A model generated the notes under the pieces. The model was not told the DNA's origin. It saw nothing but the letters and a program-made list of their open reading frames with translations, and did not search any database. This document shows, piece by piece, positions 1 to 10,311 of a stretch of 64,000 bases of DNA (the stretch's first letter is position 1; the number at the start of each line of letters is the position of its first letter). The stretch comes from Vibrio maerlii. Its GTDB lineage: Bacteria; Pseudomonadota; Gammaproteobacteria; Enterobacterales; Vibrionaceae. The DNA lies in the NCBI RefSeq assembly GCF_003415655.1, contig NZ_QRHC01000005.1:124001-188000 (forward strand), given 5' to 3'. A program made the position numbers and the translations under genes.

Positions 1-225
1 CCCCCTTTTGGGTAGGCTTGATAGACTCAGCGGCAATCATAAGAAGCACATATAAATCACTCTTTTTGAACGTGCTTTCTTGGTTAGGTTCCTTGGATAT
101 GCTCATGGTTGTTTATGAGTGTTGTAGATTTCAAGCACAATAACCTCGGTCTAGAAGAGTGTGTCATATGGCTGTAGCAGTTTTACATAATCATCAGAAT
201 TAATAACTTTATAGACGAGGAATCT
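1..225 (+). promoter_or_regulatory. upstream region of the DUF3360 gene
   Basis: No open reading frame of convincing quality is present. The stretch is AT-rich and presumably carries the promoter of the DUF3360 membrane protein gene. A GAGG ribosome-binding site lies at about 217-220, five bases before the ATG at 226. I could not single out a -35/-10 pair or an operator. Confidence 0.4.
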
Positions 226-1773
226 ATGTCAGACGCAGTAAATAAAGCGCACTCTGATTCGGATATCGAGACAAAGAGCTATCAAGAGCTTCACCGTCCT
301 TCATCTGAGTTCGCTAGCCGTTCGGACTACCTAGACCACGAACTTCAAATCATGAAACCACGCCGTTACGGTTTAAACCTTCCTGGTCGTGATTTCCGCT
401 TCGAATTAGAAGATCTTGTTCCAGCACTTGCAGGTACTATCGGCATCATCGCGATGTACTCAGCAGTAATGATGTCTTGGGCTGAAGGCCTAACTGCTGC
501 TTGGGACCACGTTCAACTAGGCAAAGACTTCGCTATCGAGGTTGCGCGTGTTGAGATGCTTATTCCAGCACTACTCTTCTGTGTGCTTGCTTCTGGCTTC
601 ATTAACCCGAAGGCCAACCTCGCAGGTAACCACGGGCCAATGATCCCTCTTATCGGCACAATCGCTCTGGCGGGTGCACACCCTCTTGCATTGGCTATCT
701 TAATCGGTGTGTTTGGCTTGATTCTGAGTTTCCTAAAAGGTGGCTCTAAACTGGTTAACTTAACCTCTGAAGGTACCGCAGGTGGTCTCTTAATCTTCTT
801 AGGCTTAACCGGAACGATGAGCCAGATCAACTCAATCCAAGCGTGGGCTGTTGGCTTGCAATCAGACACGGTTGCTGCGGGTAGCATGGGTTATGTTGGT
901 CTTATCGTTCTAGCAGTAACGATTGCAATCTACGCATTCCTAGCGAAAGTGAACAAGCGTTGGCTTGCAATCCCAGTTTGTGCGTTTACTGGTCTTGCTA
1001 TCGCATTGGTACTTGGTGCGGGCTTCGATATTGTATTCGAAACAGAGACGGGGATCCCTAACCTAAACCCAGTTTACTGGTGGGGCTCTGAGACAGAAGG
1101 TTGGATGCTTGGTCTTCCAAACGTTGAGCACTTCATTGCATCTCTACCATTTGCAATTCTTGCGGTTGCGATGTGGTCTCCTGACTTCCTTGGCCACCGT
1201 ATCTTCCAAGAGCTTAACTACCCTAAAAAATCTGAAAAAGTACTGATGGATGTTGATGACACAATGACTATGTGTTCTGTACGTCAAATGGTTGGTACAG
1301 CTGTGGGTGGTGGTAACATCACTTCATCTTGGGGTACTTACATGATTCCTGCGGCTATCGCTAAACGCCCTATCCCAGCAGGTTCTATCCTACTTGGTTC
1401 TCTATGTATCATCGTAGCAATCCTTGGTTTCCCGATGGACATCGCGACATGGCCTCCGTTCATGCGTGTCGCTCTTCTAGTGGGTGTATCTCTACCTCTA
1501 CTTGAAGCGGGTATGCAGATGGTTAAAGACAGCAAAGATTCACAGGCGGCAGGTATCTGTATCTTCGGTTCGGCAGTCGTGAACCCAGTTCTAGCTTGGG
1601 CACTCACTATGCTGCTTGATAACAACGGTCTTATCGGTGACAAAGAGCGTGCTCAGCGTCTATCTTTTGTAGACAAGATTGTTATCCCAGTAGGTGTTCT
1701 AGTTATCTGTCTAGTCGCGATGCTGGCTGTAGGCATGCTTGAAGGCCAATACGGCATCAAAGCGTTCCTATAA
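226..1773 (+). CDS. DUF3360 family multi-pass membrane protein
   Basis: This is a 515-residue inner-membrane protein of unknown function. The first 60 residues are hydrophilic. From about residue 63 there are roughly 10-11 hydrophobic segments, for example near 63-84, 115-130, 145-175, 185-200, 220-240, 247-270 and 475-500. The overall plan, with Gly/Pro-rich half-helices such as GTAGGLLIFLGLTG, resembles secondary transporters of the purine/sulfate permease type, but no substrate signature is visible. I recognise it as the DUF3360 family common in vibrios. The ATG at 226 has a GAGG ribosome-binding site. A strong terminator follows, so it is probably transcribed alone. Transport of an anion or nucleobase is only a guess. 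Confidence 0.75.
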   Translation: MSDAVNKAHSDSDIETKSYQELHRPSSEFASRSDYLDHELQIMKPRRYGLNLPGRDFRFELEDLVPALAGTIGIIAMYSAVMMSWAEGLTAAWDHVQLGKDFAIEVARVEMLIPALLFCVLASGFINPKANLAGNHGPMIPLIGTIALAGAHPLALAILIGVFGLILSFLKGGSKLVNLTSEGTAGGLLIFLGLTGTMSQINSIQAWAVGLQSDTVAAGSMGYVGLIVLAVTIAIYAFLAKVNKRWLAIPVCAFTGLAIALVLGAGFDIVFETETGIPNLNPVYWWGSETEGWMLGLPNVEHFIASLPFAILAVAMWSPDFLGHRIFQELNYPKKSEKVLMDVDDTMTMCSVRQMVGTAVGGGNITSSWGTYMIPAAIAKRPIPAGSILLGSLCIIVAILGFPMDIATWPPFMRVALLVGVSLPLLEAGMQMVKDSKDSQAAGICIFGSAVVNPVLAWALTMLLDNNGLIGDKERAQRLSFVDKIVIPVGVLVICLVAMLAVGMLEGQYGIKAFL

Positions 1774-1783
1774 TGATTCAATG

Positions 1784-1818
1784 AAGTTGAGAGCCAAATT
1801 CGGCTCTCAACTTTTTTT
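1784..1818 (+). terminator. rho-independent terminator after DUF3360 gene
   Basis: A perfect 12-bp stem (about 1784-1795 with 1802-1813) has a 6-base loop and a run of T residues. It lies directly after the DUF3360 stop codon and separates that gene from pflB. Confidence 0.9.
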
Positions 1819-2129
1819 GAATGCAAATGCTTACATTAAAATTTTTTTTAATAATTTGGCATTTATTGATTTAGTTTAAGGTTTGCAAAAAAATTTTAGT
1901 TTAACCTTGAACTCAAGATAGAGAGTCCACATATACTGTAGTGGTTCTTTATACCCCAAAAGGGTTGTTGCACGATTCTTAGTTTAGGATAGTGACAATA
2001 TTTATATCTGTACTAAAACTAGTACGTATAAATATTGTTATTAATAGAGTGTACTGCGCTTAGCGATAAGCTAGCTGGCTCAACGGCGAAAACAGTACGT
2101 GTTTTTACTACTAAAAAGGTAGGTATGTC
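1819..2129 (+). promoter_or_regulatory. pflB leader and promoter region
   Basis: This 310-base AT-rich gap precedes pflB. Two TAGTTTAA direct repeats lie near 1872 and 1897 and could be ArcA-like elements. The motif near 1868 matches only one half of an FNR box. A long imperfect palindrome spans about 1995-2038: 12 bp of ACAATATTTATA facing its complement, plus a GTACT/AGTAC inner arm. A ribosome-binding site AGGTAGG precedes the ATG at 2130. No small gene is convincing here. FocA, which precedes pflB in enterics, is not encoded upstream. Confidence 0.55.
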
Positions 2130-4406
2130 ATGGCAGAGCAATTTGCTAAAGCTTGGGAAGGTTTTGCTGAAGGTGATTGGCAAAACGAAGTAAACGTTCG
2201 TGATTTCATTCAAAAGAACTACACGCCGTATGAAGGCGATGAAGCTTTCCTAGTTTCTGAAGGTACTGAAGCAACTAACAAGCTTTGGGCTAAAGTAATG
2301 GAAGGTATCAAACTGGAAAACAGCACTCACGCTCCAGTTGATTTCGATACTGACGTAATCTCTACCATCACTTCACACGATGCTGGTTACATCGAGAAAG
2401 ACCTAGAAACTATCGTTGGTCTTCAAACTGAAGCGCCTCTAAAGCGTGCACTTATCCCTAACGGTGGTGTACGTATGATCGAAGGTTCTTGTAAAGCATA
2501 CGGTCGTACTCTAGATCCTCAAATCTCTAAGATCTACTCTGAGTACCGCAAAACACACAACCAAGGTGTTTTCGATGTTTACTCTCCTGACATCCTAAAA
2601 TGTCGTAAGTCTGGTGTTCTAACTGGTCTTCCTGATGCATACGGTCGTGGTCGTATCATCGGTGACTACCGTCGTGTAGCACTTTACGGTATTGACTTCC
2701 TAATGAAGGACAAAGTAGCTCAGTTCCACTCAACTCAAGAACAACTTGAGTCTGGTGATGACCTACAGATGACAATGCAACTTCGTGAAGAGATCCAAGA
2801 GCAGCACCGTGCTCTAGGTCAAATCAAAGAAATGGCTGCATCTTACGGCTACGACATCTCTGGTCCTGCTACTTCAGCTCAAGAAGCTATTCAGTGGACT
2901 TACTTCGGTTACCTAGCTGCTGTTAAATCTCAAAACGGCGCGGCAATGTCTCTAGGTCGTACTTCTACGTTCCTTGACGTTTACGTTGAGCGTGATATCG
3001 CTGCTGGCATCATCACTGAAGAACAAGCTCAGGAAATGATCGACCACTTCGTAATGAAGCTACGTATGGTTCGTTTCCTACGTACTCCTGAGTACGATGA
3101 GCTATTCTCTGGCGACCCAATCTGGGCAACAGAATCTATGGGTGGTATGGGTGTTGACGGTCGTACGCTAGTTACACGTACTAACTTCCGTTTCCTAAAC
3201 ACGCTATACACTATGGGTCCTTCTCCAGAGCCAAACATCACTGTTCTTTGGTCTGAGCAACTACCTGACGGCTTCAAGAAGTTCTGTGCGAAGGTATCTA
3301 TCGATACTTCTTCTATCCAGTACGAGAACGATGACCTAATGCGTCCAGACTTCGACAACGATGACTACGCTATCGCTTGTTGTGTATCTCCAATGATCAT
3401 CGGTAAGCACATGCAGTTCTTCGGCGCTCGTGCAAACCTTGCTAAGACTCTACTTTACGTTATCAACGGCGGTGTAGATGAGAAGCTTAAGATCCAAGTT
3501 GGTCCTAAATCTGAAGCGATGACTGACGAAGTACTAGACTTCGACAAAGTTTGGGCTGGTCTAGACACATTCATGGATTGGCTAGCTAAGCAATACGTGA
3601 CTGCACTAAACGCAATCCACTACTCACACGACAAGTACTCTTACGAAGCGTCTCTAATGGCTCTTCATGACCGTGACGTTCGTCGTACTATGGCTTGTGG
3701 TATTGCTGGTCTATCTGTTGCAGCTGACTCACTATCTGCAATCAAATACGGTACTGTTAAACCAGTTCGTGACGAAGACGGCATCGCAGTAGATTTCGAA
3801 ATCTCTGGCGACTACCCTAAATTCGGTAACAACGATGCTCGCGTAGATGACATGGCTTGTGAACTAGTTTCTAGCTTCATGAACAAGATCCGTAAGCTTA
3901 AGACTTACCGTGATGCTATCCCTACTCAGTCTATCCTTACTATCACATCTAACGTTGTATACGGTAAGAAGACTGGTACTACGCCAGACGGTCGTAAAGC
4001 AGGCGCTCCTTTCGCTCCTGGTGCGAACCCAATGCACGGTCGTGATGAGAAAGGTGCTGTAGCATCTCTAACATCTGTAGGTAAACTACCGTTTGCTGAC
4101 GCGAAAGATGGTATCTCTTACACGTTCTCTATCGTACCTAACGCTCTAGGTAAAGAAGAAGATTCACAGCGCGCTAACCTTGCTGGTCTAATGGATGGTT
4201 ACTTTCACCACGAAACTGGTATCGAAGGCGGTCAGCACCTGAACGTTAACGTTCTTAACCGCGACACTCTAGAAGACGCTGTTAAGCACCCTGAGAAATA
4301 CCCTCAGCTAACAATCCGTGTATCTGGTTACGCTGTTCGCTTCAACTCTCTAACTGCAGAGCAACAAGCTGACGTAATCGCACGTACTTTCACTGAGTCT
4401 CTATAA
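2130..4406 (+). CDS. pflB: formate C-acetyltransferase (pyruvate formate-lyase)
   Basis: A glycyl-radical enzyme that converts pyruvate and CoA to acetyl-CoA and formate during anaerobic growth in the cytoplasm. The protein is 758 residues, against 760 in E. coli. The catalytic cysteine pair is Cys417-Cys418 in the context ACCVSP. The radical-bearing glycine is Gly733 in [12 protein letters not shown], near the C-terminus. Codon use is strongly biased, as expected for a highly expressed gene. The activase gene lies 1.3 kb downstream, separated by an LpxR-like gene. A strong terminator follows the stop codon. Anaerobic regulation is expected for the family, but no perfect FNR box is visible upstream. 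Confidence 0.98.
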   Translation: MAEQFAKAWEGFAEGDWQNEVNVRDFIQKNYTPYEGDEAFLVSEGTEATNKLWAKVMEGIKLENSTHAPVDFDTDVISTITSHDAGYIEKDLETIVGLQTEAPLKRALIPNGGVRMIEGSCKAYGRTLDPQISKIYSEYRKTHNQGVFDVYSPDILKCRKSGVLTGLPDAYGRGRIIGDYRRVALYGIDFLMKDKVAQFHSTQEQLESGDDLQMTMQLREEIQEQHRALGQIKEMAASYGYDISGPATSAQEAIQWTYFGYLAAVKSQNGAAMSLGRTSTFLDVYVERDIAAGIITEEQAQEMIDHFVMKLRMVRFLRTPEYDELFSGDPIWATESMGGMGVDGRTLVTRTNFRFLNTLYTMGPSPEPNITVLWSEQLPDGFKKFCAKVSIDTSSIQYENDDLMRPDFDNDDYAIACCVSPMIIGKHMQFFGARANLAKTLLYVINGGVDEKLKIQVGPKSEAMTDEVLDFDKVWAGLDTFMDWLAKQYVTALNAIHYSHDKYSYEASLMALHDRDVRRTMACGIAGLSVAADSLSAIKYGTVKPVRDEDGIAVDFEISGDYPKFGNNDARVDDMACELVSSFMNKIRKLKTYRDAIPTQSILTITSNVVYGKKTGTTPDGRKAGAPFAPGANPMHGRDEKGAVASLTSVGKLPFADAKDGISYTFSIVPNALGKEEDSQRANLAGLMDGYFHHETGIEGGQHLNVNVLNRDTLEDAVKHPEKYPQLTIRVSGYAVRFNSLTAEQQADVIARTFTESL

Positions 4407-4429
4407 TTCTCAACTTAAAGATGCTTGAT

Positions 4430-4456
4430 AAAACCCCGCTTCGGCGGGGTTTTTTA
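4430..4456 (+). terminator. terminator after pflB
   Basis: A GC-rich stem (AAACCCCGC with its complement) is closed by a TTCG tetraloop and followed by a T run. This is a textbook intrinsic terminator, 24 bases after the pflB stop. It implies that the next gene has its own promoter. Confidence 0.95.
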
Positions 4457-4596
4457 TTATCAGAGAAATAGTTAGAAACACTTTTTTAGAACCCACTTCA
4501 TATTGTTAAAGTTAGAGTAGATATTTCATTATTAAGCATTTGCCCAATAATCAAACTGCTGTAATATCACCGTTCACTTTTTAATGCAGTATTCTT

Positions 4597-5595
4597 ATGA
4601 AGTTTGTTCGCCTTTTACCTCTTTTACTCGCAATCCCTTTTGCCTCCCATGCTTCAGATCGTTCGACTGTTACTTTTGCTCTCGATAACGATGGTATCTT
4701 TGGTGTTGACCAAGACTATACAAATGGTATTTTCCTCTCTTATACGTCTGGAGCGATCACACCTTATTCTTGGGCAAAACCGTTGAGTTTAGGTTATTGG
4801 GGCGCCGCTTCTTTAGATAAGATCGAGTTCATCCTGGGACACAAGATGTACACCCCAAGTGATATTGAGGCAGCCGAGCCTTTGGCCAACGACAGACCAT
4901 ACGCAGGTTACCTAAACGGCGAATTCAATTACATCAGCCTACACCCTCAGCAAGCTCAACGTTTTAATCTAACGCTAGGTACGACTGGGGATAGTGCTCT
5001 CTCTGAAGAAGCACAAAAACTAGTACACTCGATCACCAAATCAGATGAGCCAAATGGCTGGGACTATCAGGTTGATGACAAGTTTGTGGGTAGCGTTGGC
5101 TACACAGGCCACTTCAACCTGCTTAGAACACCCGCCATAGCGAATACAGACTGGGAAATTTCAAACGTGTCTGAAGTCAATGCCGGTAACTTTCGGAGTG
5201 ATGTATCAACGGGCTTGATGTTTCGTTGGGGTACTGACCTTGGTGGTAACTTTGGTTCAGCACAAATTGATTTCGAGAACCCCTTCCGCGCGGGTATGAT
5301 CGGAGCATCAAACACCGGATGGTTCGTATTCGGTGGTGTTGAAGCTCGCTACCGATTCAATGATATTACGATCGAAGGTGATCGCTCTGGTATCGAGGAT
5401 GATCCAAACATTTCTGATCCTTCGATTTATGATGTGACCTTAGAAAACGTACAAGCAAACGGTGTACTTGGTGTCGCTTGGTACAACCAATATGTTGGTG
5501 CGAGCTTATCCACCAGCATCAAAACACCTGATTATAAAGAAGCACCAGATTCATTCTATGGCACGGGTAATATAACCCTCTTCGCCTTCTTCTAA
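4597..5595 (+). CDS. LpxR-like lipid A deacylase (DUF2219), outer membrane
   Basis: A 332-residue predicted outer-membrane beta-barrel. A signal peptide covers about residues 1-19 ([19 protein letters not shown]). The mature part shows the LpxR/DUF2219 hallmarks in order: an NDG motif near the start, QDYTNG, the [10 protein letters not shown] segment, NDRPYAGY, and a downstream [11 protein letters not shown] segment that carries the histidine expected in the active site. LpxR removes the 3'-linked acyloxyacyl chain of lipid A. The terminal residue is Phe, as usual for barrels. It sits between pflB and pflA, with hairpins on both sides, so it is probably a separate transcription unit. Substrate specificity in vibrios is inferred. 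Confidence 0.8.
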   Translation: MKFVRLLPLLLAIPFASHASDRSTVTFALDNDGIFGVDQDYTNGIFLSYTSGAITPYSWAKPLSLGYWGAASLDKIEFILGHKMYTPSDIEAAEPLANDRPYAGYLNGEFNYISLHPQQAQRFNLTLGTTGDSALSEEAQKLVHSITKSDEPNGWDYQVDDKFVGSVGYTGHFNLLRTPAIANTDWEISNVSEVNAGNFRSDVSTGLMFRWGTDLGGNFGSAQIDFENPFRAGMIGASNTGWFVFGGVEARYRFNDITIEGDRSGIEDDPNISDPSIYDVTLENVQANGVLGVAWYNQYVGASLSTSIKTPDYKEAPDSFYGTGNITLFAFF

Positions 5596-5608
5596 ACACT
5601 CTCTACTT

Positions 5609-5641
5609 AACCGCGATTTTGGTTACATCAAAGTCGCGGTA
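5609..5641 (+). terminator. hairpin after the LpxR-like gene
   Basis: Inverted repeat with CCGCGA/TCGCGG arms extended by A:T pairs. It lacks a clear T run, so terminator function is uncertain. It may overlap the pflA promoter region. Confidence 0.5.
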
Positions 5642-5716
5642 ATGCGACCAATTGCCTGTCTTATCCCTACATTTTGTAATAAAATAACCACAATTATATT
5701 TATAAGAGATTTGCTC

Positions 5717-6457
5717 ATGTCTACTACTGGTCGCATTCATTCATTTGAATCTTGTGGTACCGTCGATGGTCCAGGTATCCGCTTTATTGTTTTCCTTCAA
5801 GGCTGTTTAATGCGTTGTCAGTATTGCCACAACCGTGATACTTGGGATACGCATGATGGTAAAGAAGTGACGGTTGAAGAAATCATCAACGAAGCCAAAT
5901 CTTACCGACACTTTATGAACGCTTCTGGCGGTGGTGTGACATGTTCAGGTGGTGAAGCGATGCTTCAACCTGAGTTCGTACGCGATTTCTTCCGTTCGGC
6001 TAAAGACAATGGCATCCATACTTGTCTTGATACCAACGGTTACATCCGTAAACACACCGACGTTATCGATGAGGTTCTTGAGGTTTCAGACCTTGTGATG
6101 CTTGACCTTAAGCATATGCGCGACGAAATTCACAAAGACTTTATCGGTGTATCGAACACTCGTGTACTTGACTTCGCTCGCTACCTACACAAAGTCGGGC
6201 AAAAAACCTGGATCCGTTACGTTATCGTTCCCGGCTATACAGACTCTTTGGAAGATGCTCGTCTATTGGGTGAATTCATCAAAGATATGGATAACATCGA
6301 GAAAATCGAACTACTTCCTTATCACAAGCTTGGTGCTCACAAGTGGGAAGCACTCGGTATTGAGTACCCTCTTGAGGGCGTTAACCCGCCAAGCAAAGAA
6401 ACAATGGATTCGATTGTAGAAGTGCTGTCTGAATACCACGACAACATCAAATACTAA
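5717..6457 (+). CDS. pflA: pyruvate formate-lyase activating enzyme (radical SAM)
   Basis: Radical-SAM activase that installs the glycyl radical on PflB using S-adenosylmethionine and a [4Fe-4S] cluster. I place the start at ATG 5717 rather than at the upstream in-frame codon at 5642. This gives 246 residues, the same as E. coli PflA, and begins [10 protein letters not shown]. The CX3CX2C cluster motif is Cys30, Cys34, Cys37 in [20 protein letters not shown] segment follows, typical for SAM binding. The gene lies 1.3 kb after pflB, with an unrelated gene between them. Confidence 0.97.
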   Translation: MSTTGRIHSFESCGTVDGPGIRFIVFLQGCLMRCQYCHNRDTWDTHDGKEVTVEEIINEAKSYRHFMNASGGGVTCSGGEAMLQPEFVRDFFRSAKDNGIHTCLDTNGYIRKHTDVIDEVLEVSDLVMLDLKHMRDEIHKDFIGVSNTRVLDFARYLHKVGQKTWIRYVIVPGYTDSLEDARLLGEFIKDMDNIEKIELLPYHKLGAHKWEALGIEYPLEGVNPPSKETMDSIVEVLSEYHDNIKY

Positions 6458-6488
6458 CCACTTCCAGAATATACAAATTGTTACATTC

Positions 6489-6520
6489 AATGCCGAGTTT
6501 TCAGTCGGCATTTTGTTTTT
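6489..6520 (+). terminator. terminator after pflA
   Basis: An 8-bp stem AATGCCGA/TCGGCATT with an 8-base loop, followed by TTGTTTTT. Confidence 0.85.
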
Positions 6521-6628
6521 ATTTCATACAAAACCGTCCAAACTCGTGTTGAGATCATGTTTCAAACACGCTGATTACTGTTAGTCTTAGTGTTAACAAA
6601 AAAATGAAAATATAGTGAGGCTCTTCCC

Positions 6629-7129
6629 ATGGAAATGACTAACGCTCAACGTTTGATCCTTTCAAATCAATACTACCTAATGTCAAAGCTGACGCCAGAA
6701 AACGCAGAAAAGTATGAACGTCTACAAACAATCGTAGAGCGTGGCTACGAGCTACAAATGCGTGAGCTCAACAAGGAGTTTGGCTGTTTAGTAGAAGACG
6801 AGTGCCGTGAAGTAATCGACATTATGGAGATGTATCACGCGATGCAAGAGTCAAACAAGATGCTTGCGGAAGAAGAGCGAAAGGAAGTCGATCAACGTCG
6901 CCTTAACTTCCTAGGTTTTGACATCGCGACCGAAGCTCAATTGGTTAACTACGTACGCTTCCTAACAGACTCTGAAGGTTTATATCCTCAATTCGATAAA
7001 GCGGATCACCACTTTAACGCACAAATGCCAATGCTAGAGAAATACCGTCGTATGCTGACAACATGGCGCAACTGTCCTCGTCAATACCACCTATCAGCGG
7101 CTGAGTTCAAGCAAATATTTAACGCTTAG
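6629..7129 (+). CDS. yfbU: YfbU family protein
   Basis: A 166-residue cytoplasmic protein, close in length (164 aa) and sequence to E. coli YfbU across its whole length. Shared segments include [16 protein letters not shown] at the start, the [17 protein letters not shown] helix, and [11 protein letters not shown] near the end. It is mainly alpha-helical. The molecular function is unknown, and reports linking E. coli YfbU to cell death do not establish an activity. It has its own terminator and probably its own promoter. The start ATG at 6629 is preceded by GAGG (about 6615-6620). Confidence 0.93.
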   Translation: MEMTNAQRLILSNQYYLMSKLTPENAEKYERLQTIVERGYELQMRELNKEFGCLVEDECREVIDIMEMYHAMQESNKMLAEEERKEVDQRRLNFLGFDIATEAQLVNYVRFLTDSEGLYPQFDKADHHFNAQMPMLEKYRRMLTTWRNCPRQYHLSAAEFKQIFNA

Positions 7130-7161
7130 TTACCGCTTCTAGCTTTTTAGCATAGAGATCC

Positions 7162-7190
7162 AAAAGGGTTGCCATCTGGCAACCCTTTCT
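7162..7190 (+). terminator. terminator between yfbU and the MipA-like gene
   Basis: A 12-bp stem, AAGGGTTGCC with its complement, has a tight loop and is flanked by A and T tracts. It probably acts for both convergent genes. Confidence 0.85.
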
Positions 7191-7212
7191 CGTTTATTCT
7201 TATTCAAACCAA

Positions 7213-7974
7213 TTAAAATACGTAAGCGACACCAAAATTCACTGACGTATATACGCCGCTTTCAATCAAAGGACTCTTTTCGATTTCGCCCTCAAGGTTC
7301 GTATAGCGAACACCACCCGTAACTCGTACGTTTGGTGTTACGTATGCATAGCCCGAAAGACCGATAAAGTACTGACCATCCCAATCAGCATCAAACGCTT
7401 CAAGCTGTCCAGAAGATTTTTTTGCTTCAGAAGTTGACACGCCGTATAGATGATTATTAATACGCTCACTATTATACGAATAACCAATAGATGGTGTAAA
7501 ACCCCAACCCTTGCGACGAATAGGTAGTCGCCAAGAAGCCTCGGCGTATAAACCATTATGCGTGCCACCCACATCGGTACCTCCACCCATTTCGAAAATG
7601 CCAGCTAGGGTGATTACTTGATATGAGATACCTCCAAGTACTGTCGCCTCGCGCTCATCAACGTATTTACTAATGATTTCATTATCTGAATCTTCAGGTT
7701 TAAGAGTACGTGGGTCATAGCCCAGACGAAAAATAACGTTCTGCGGAGATCCTAGTGGTGCTAGACGATAGCCTGCAGTGAAGCCGCGTAAGAATAAGTG
7801 CTCGCCCTCGTAACCCACAACAGGAATTACCGTTTTGTTTGAATCTGTATCTTTATAAACAGCTGGAGAGTATGAAGCCGCCGCTCCCAAAGACCATTGA
7901 GAGATTTTCGCTTGAGCGACGGTAGGGATAGACACAATTGCTGTCATTAGAGCAGCTTTAACAAAACAGTTCAC
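7213..7974 (-). CDS. MipA/OmpV family outer-membrane protein
   Basis: About 253 residues if translation starts at the GTG at 7974, which places a signal peptide (core FVKAALMTAIVSIPTVAQA) at the N-terminus with cleavage before KISQWSLG. The in-frame reading extends upstream to 8106, but that extension is Cys/Trp-rich and would bury the signal peptide. The mature sequence has alternating amphipathic strands and ends in a terminal Phe (GVAYVF), as expected for an outer-membrane barrel. MipA binds MltA and PBP1B in E. coli; OmpV relatives act as porins or adhesins. The start codon is the least certain part. Confidence 0.8.
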   Translation of the reverse strand: MNCFVKAALMTAIVSIPTVAQAKISQWSLGAAASYSPAVYKDTDSNKTVIPVVGYEGEHLFLRGFTAGYRLAPLGSPQNVIFRLGYDPRTLKPEDSDNEIISKYVDEREATVLGGISYQVITLAGIFEMGGGTDVGGTHNGLYAEASWRLPIRRKGWGFTPSIGYSYNSERINNHLYGVSTSEAKKSSGQLEAFDADWDGQYFIGLSGYAYVTPNVRVTGGVRYTNLEGEIEKSPLIESGVYTSVNFGVAYVF

Positions 7975-8301
7975 GGAGTTACCTATATTTTTATGGAATA
8001 GCAGACGGCGTGGATTATATGGAACTCCATACCAGCAAACAAGATTAAACATCCAACATTTGGTAAAAATCATCATTACTTTCGCAGGTATCAGCCCATC
8101 AAACATTCATAAAGCAAATACAACTTCAGTTATCGTAATTTCGATTCATTAAACTCCCCTCTTAGACCGTAAGAAACCATAGCGCAAAAAAATAGTAAGG
8201 AATTTAAACACATCATTATTAAGCAAAATTCCAAATTCATGACTAGGATTTAAATGAGGGAGAACAGTTCTGTATTTGAGGATGAGCAAGGGGAATTCGC
8301 T

Positions 8302-10236
8302 ATGAGTATTTTTGACCATTACCAATCTAGATATGAAGCAGCAAAAGACGAAGAGCTTTCGCTTCAAGAATTTTTATCACTGTGTAAAGACGACAAGAGC
8401 GCCTACGCCAATGCTGCAGAGCGGCTGTTGCTAGCTATCGGTGAGCCTGAACTCATTGATACTTCGACTGACCCACGACTCAGTCGTATCTTTTCTAACC
8501 GCATCATTTCTCGATACAAAACATTCGAAGACTTCTATGGAATGGAAGATGCGATCGAGCAAATTGTGTCTTATCTAAAACATGCAGCGCAGGGCCTCGA
8601 AGAACGTAAACAGATCCTTTATTTACTTGGTCCAGTGGGTGGTGGTAAGTCGTCACTAGCAGAAAAACTCAAAGCTTTAATGCAAAAACAGCCTATCTAT
8701 GTACTCTCTGCAAACGGTGAACGCAGCCCTGTAAATGACCACCCTTTCTGTCTGTTTGACGTGAACGAAGACGGCAATTTACTCAAGAGCGAATATGGCA
8801 TCGAGAAACGCTACCTACGCTCAATCATGTCACCATGGGCAGCGAAACGCTTACATGAGTTCGGTGGCGACATTACCAAATTCAAGGTTGTAAAACTGCG
8901 TCCTTCGATCCTTGATCAAGTAGCCATCGCAAAAACAGAGCCAGGGGACGAAAACAATCAAGACATTTCATCGCTGGTCGGTAAAGTAGATATTCGCCAA
9001 TTAGAACACTTTGCACAAGACGACCCTGATGCTTACAGCTACTCAGGCGCACTATGTAAAGCAAACCAAGGTGTAATGGAGTTTGTCGAGATGTTTAAAG
9101 CACCTATTAAAGTGCTTCACCCTCTACTTACAGCGACTCAAGAAGGTAACTATAACGGTACCGAAGGCCTGTCTGCGCTGCCGTTTGACGGTATGATCCT
9201 TGCGCACTCGAACGAGTCAGAATGGCAGACCTTCCGAAATAACAAGAACAACGAAGCTTTTCTCGATCGTGTGTACATCGTTAAAGTGCCTTATTGTCTG
9301 CGCGTTTCTGAAGAAGTTAAGATTTATCAGAAACTACTGGATCATTCAGAGCTATCTCATGCCCCATGTTCGCCAAGTACACTAGAGCTACTCTCTCAGT
9401 TCAGTGTGTTATCGCGTCTTAAAGAACCTGAAAACTCATCGTTGTTCTCAAAAATGCGTGTCTATGACGGTGAAACATTGAAAGACACCGACCCGAAAGC
9501 AAAGAGTTACCAAGAGTATCGTGATTTTGCCGGTGTTGACGAAGGCATGTCTGGGCTATCTACTCGTTTCGCATTCAAGATTCTCTCTCGTGTATTCAAC
9601 TTCGATCAAACTGAAGTGGCGGCAAACCCTGTGCATCTGTTCTACGTTATCGAGCAGCAAATCGAGCGTGAACAGTTCCCAACCGATCAGGCAGAGCGTT
9701 ACCTAGAATTCTTAAAAGGCTTCTTAGTACCTCGTTATGTAGAATTTATTGGCAAAGAAATTCAAACTGCATACCTCGAGTCCTACTCTGAGTACGGTCA
9801 GAATATCTTCGACCGCTATGTCACTTATGCTGACTTCTGGATTCAAGACCAAGAGTATCGCGACCCAGAAACTGGTCAGCTATTCGACCGTGCTTCATTG
9901 AATGAAGAGCTTGAAAAGATCGAGAAAACAGCAGGCATCAGTAATCCTAAAGATTTCCGTAATGAAATTGTGAACTTTGTACTTCGCGCTAAAGCAAACA
10001 ACAACGGTAAGAATCCTGTTTGGACCAGTTACGAAAAACTTCGCACGGTTATCGAGAAGAAAATGTTCTCGAATACAGAAGAACTACTTCCTGTTATTTC
10101 GTTTAACACTAAAACCTCTTCTGATGATCAGAAGAAACATGACGATTTTGTCGCTCGTATGATGGAGAAAGGCTATACCGAGAAGCAAGTACGTCTATTG
10201 TCTGAGTGGTATTTACGTGTTCGTAAGTCCTCATAA
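8302..10236 (+). CDS. yeaG: PrkA family serine protein kinase YeaG
   Basis: A 644-residue protein with the same length as E. coli YeaG. The start ATG at 8302 has an AAGGGGAA ribosome-binding site; an upstream in-frame codon at 8254 would add 16 unconserved residues. An N-terminal AAA+-type domain has the P-loop GPVGGGKSS at about residues 110-118, and the C-terminal region is the PrkA kinase-like domain. In E. coli the protein acts in stationary-phase and nitrogen-starvation responses, and some PrkA proteins have been described as AAA proteases rather than kinases. It heads the conserved yeaG-yeaH-ycgB cluster. A hairpin in the 75-base gap before yeaH may tune expression. Confidence 0.97.
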   Translation: MSIFDHYQSRYEAAKDEELSLQEFLSLCKDDKSAYANAAERLLLAIGEPELIDTSTDPRLSRIFSNRIISRYKTFEDFYGMEDAIEQIVSYLKHAAQGLEERKQILYLLGPVGGGKSSLAEKLKALMQKQPIYVLSANGERSPVNDHPFCLFDVNEDGNLLKSEYGIEKRYLRSIMSPWAAKRLHEFGGDITKFKVVKLRPSILDQVAIAKTEPGDENNQDISSLVGKVDIRQLEHFAQDDPDAYSYSGALCKANQGVMEFVEMFKAPIKVLHPLLTATQEGNYNGTEGLSALPFDGMILAHSNESEWQTFRNNKNNEAFLDRVYIVKVPYCLRVSEEVKIYQKLLDHSELSHAPCSPSTLELLSQFSVLSRLKEPENSSLFSKMRVYDGETLKDTDPKAKSYQEYRDFAGVDEGMSGLSTRFAFKILSRVFNFDQTEVAANPVHLFYVIEQQIEREQFPTDQAERYLEFLKGFLVPRYVEFIGKEIQTAYLESYSEYGQNIFDRYVTYADFWIQDQEYRDPETGQLFDRASLNEELEKIEKTAGISNPKDFRNEIVNFVLRAKANNNGKNPVWTSYEKLRTVIEKKMFSNTEELLPVISFNTKTSSDDQKKHDDFVARMMEKGYTEKQVRLLSEWYLRVRKSS

Positions 10237-10238
10237 AC

Positions 10239-10278
10239 CTGCTCAGGGTCTACTGTGACCTAACACTTGAGCAGTTTT
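10239..10278 (+). other. intercistronic hairpin between yeaG and yeaH
   Basis: CTGCTCA/TGAGCAG arms with an inner AGGGTC/GACCT pairing, followed by TTTT. It could act as a weak terminator or as an mRNA-stabilising element that gives yeaG and yeaH different transcript levels. Confidence 0.5.
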
Positions 10279-10311
10279 AACATGGAGGAACGGATATAAC
10301 GTGGAGGATCT

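Noticed and set aside
513..887. 124-residue minus-strand open frame inside the DUF3360 gene
   Set aside because: Antisense shadow of a membrane-protein gene; Pro/Ala-rich and without any recognisable motif.
1867..1880. FNR box upstream of pflB
   Set aside because: Only one half-site (TTGAT) is good. The second half reads TTTAA instead of ATCAA, so I do not call an FNR site there.
7975..8106. 44-residue N-terminal extension of the MipA-like gene
   Set aside because: The extension would place a hydrophobic signal peptide in the middle of the protein. A GTG with a plausible ribosome-binding site directly before the signal peptide fits better.
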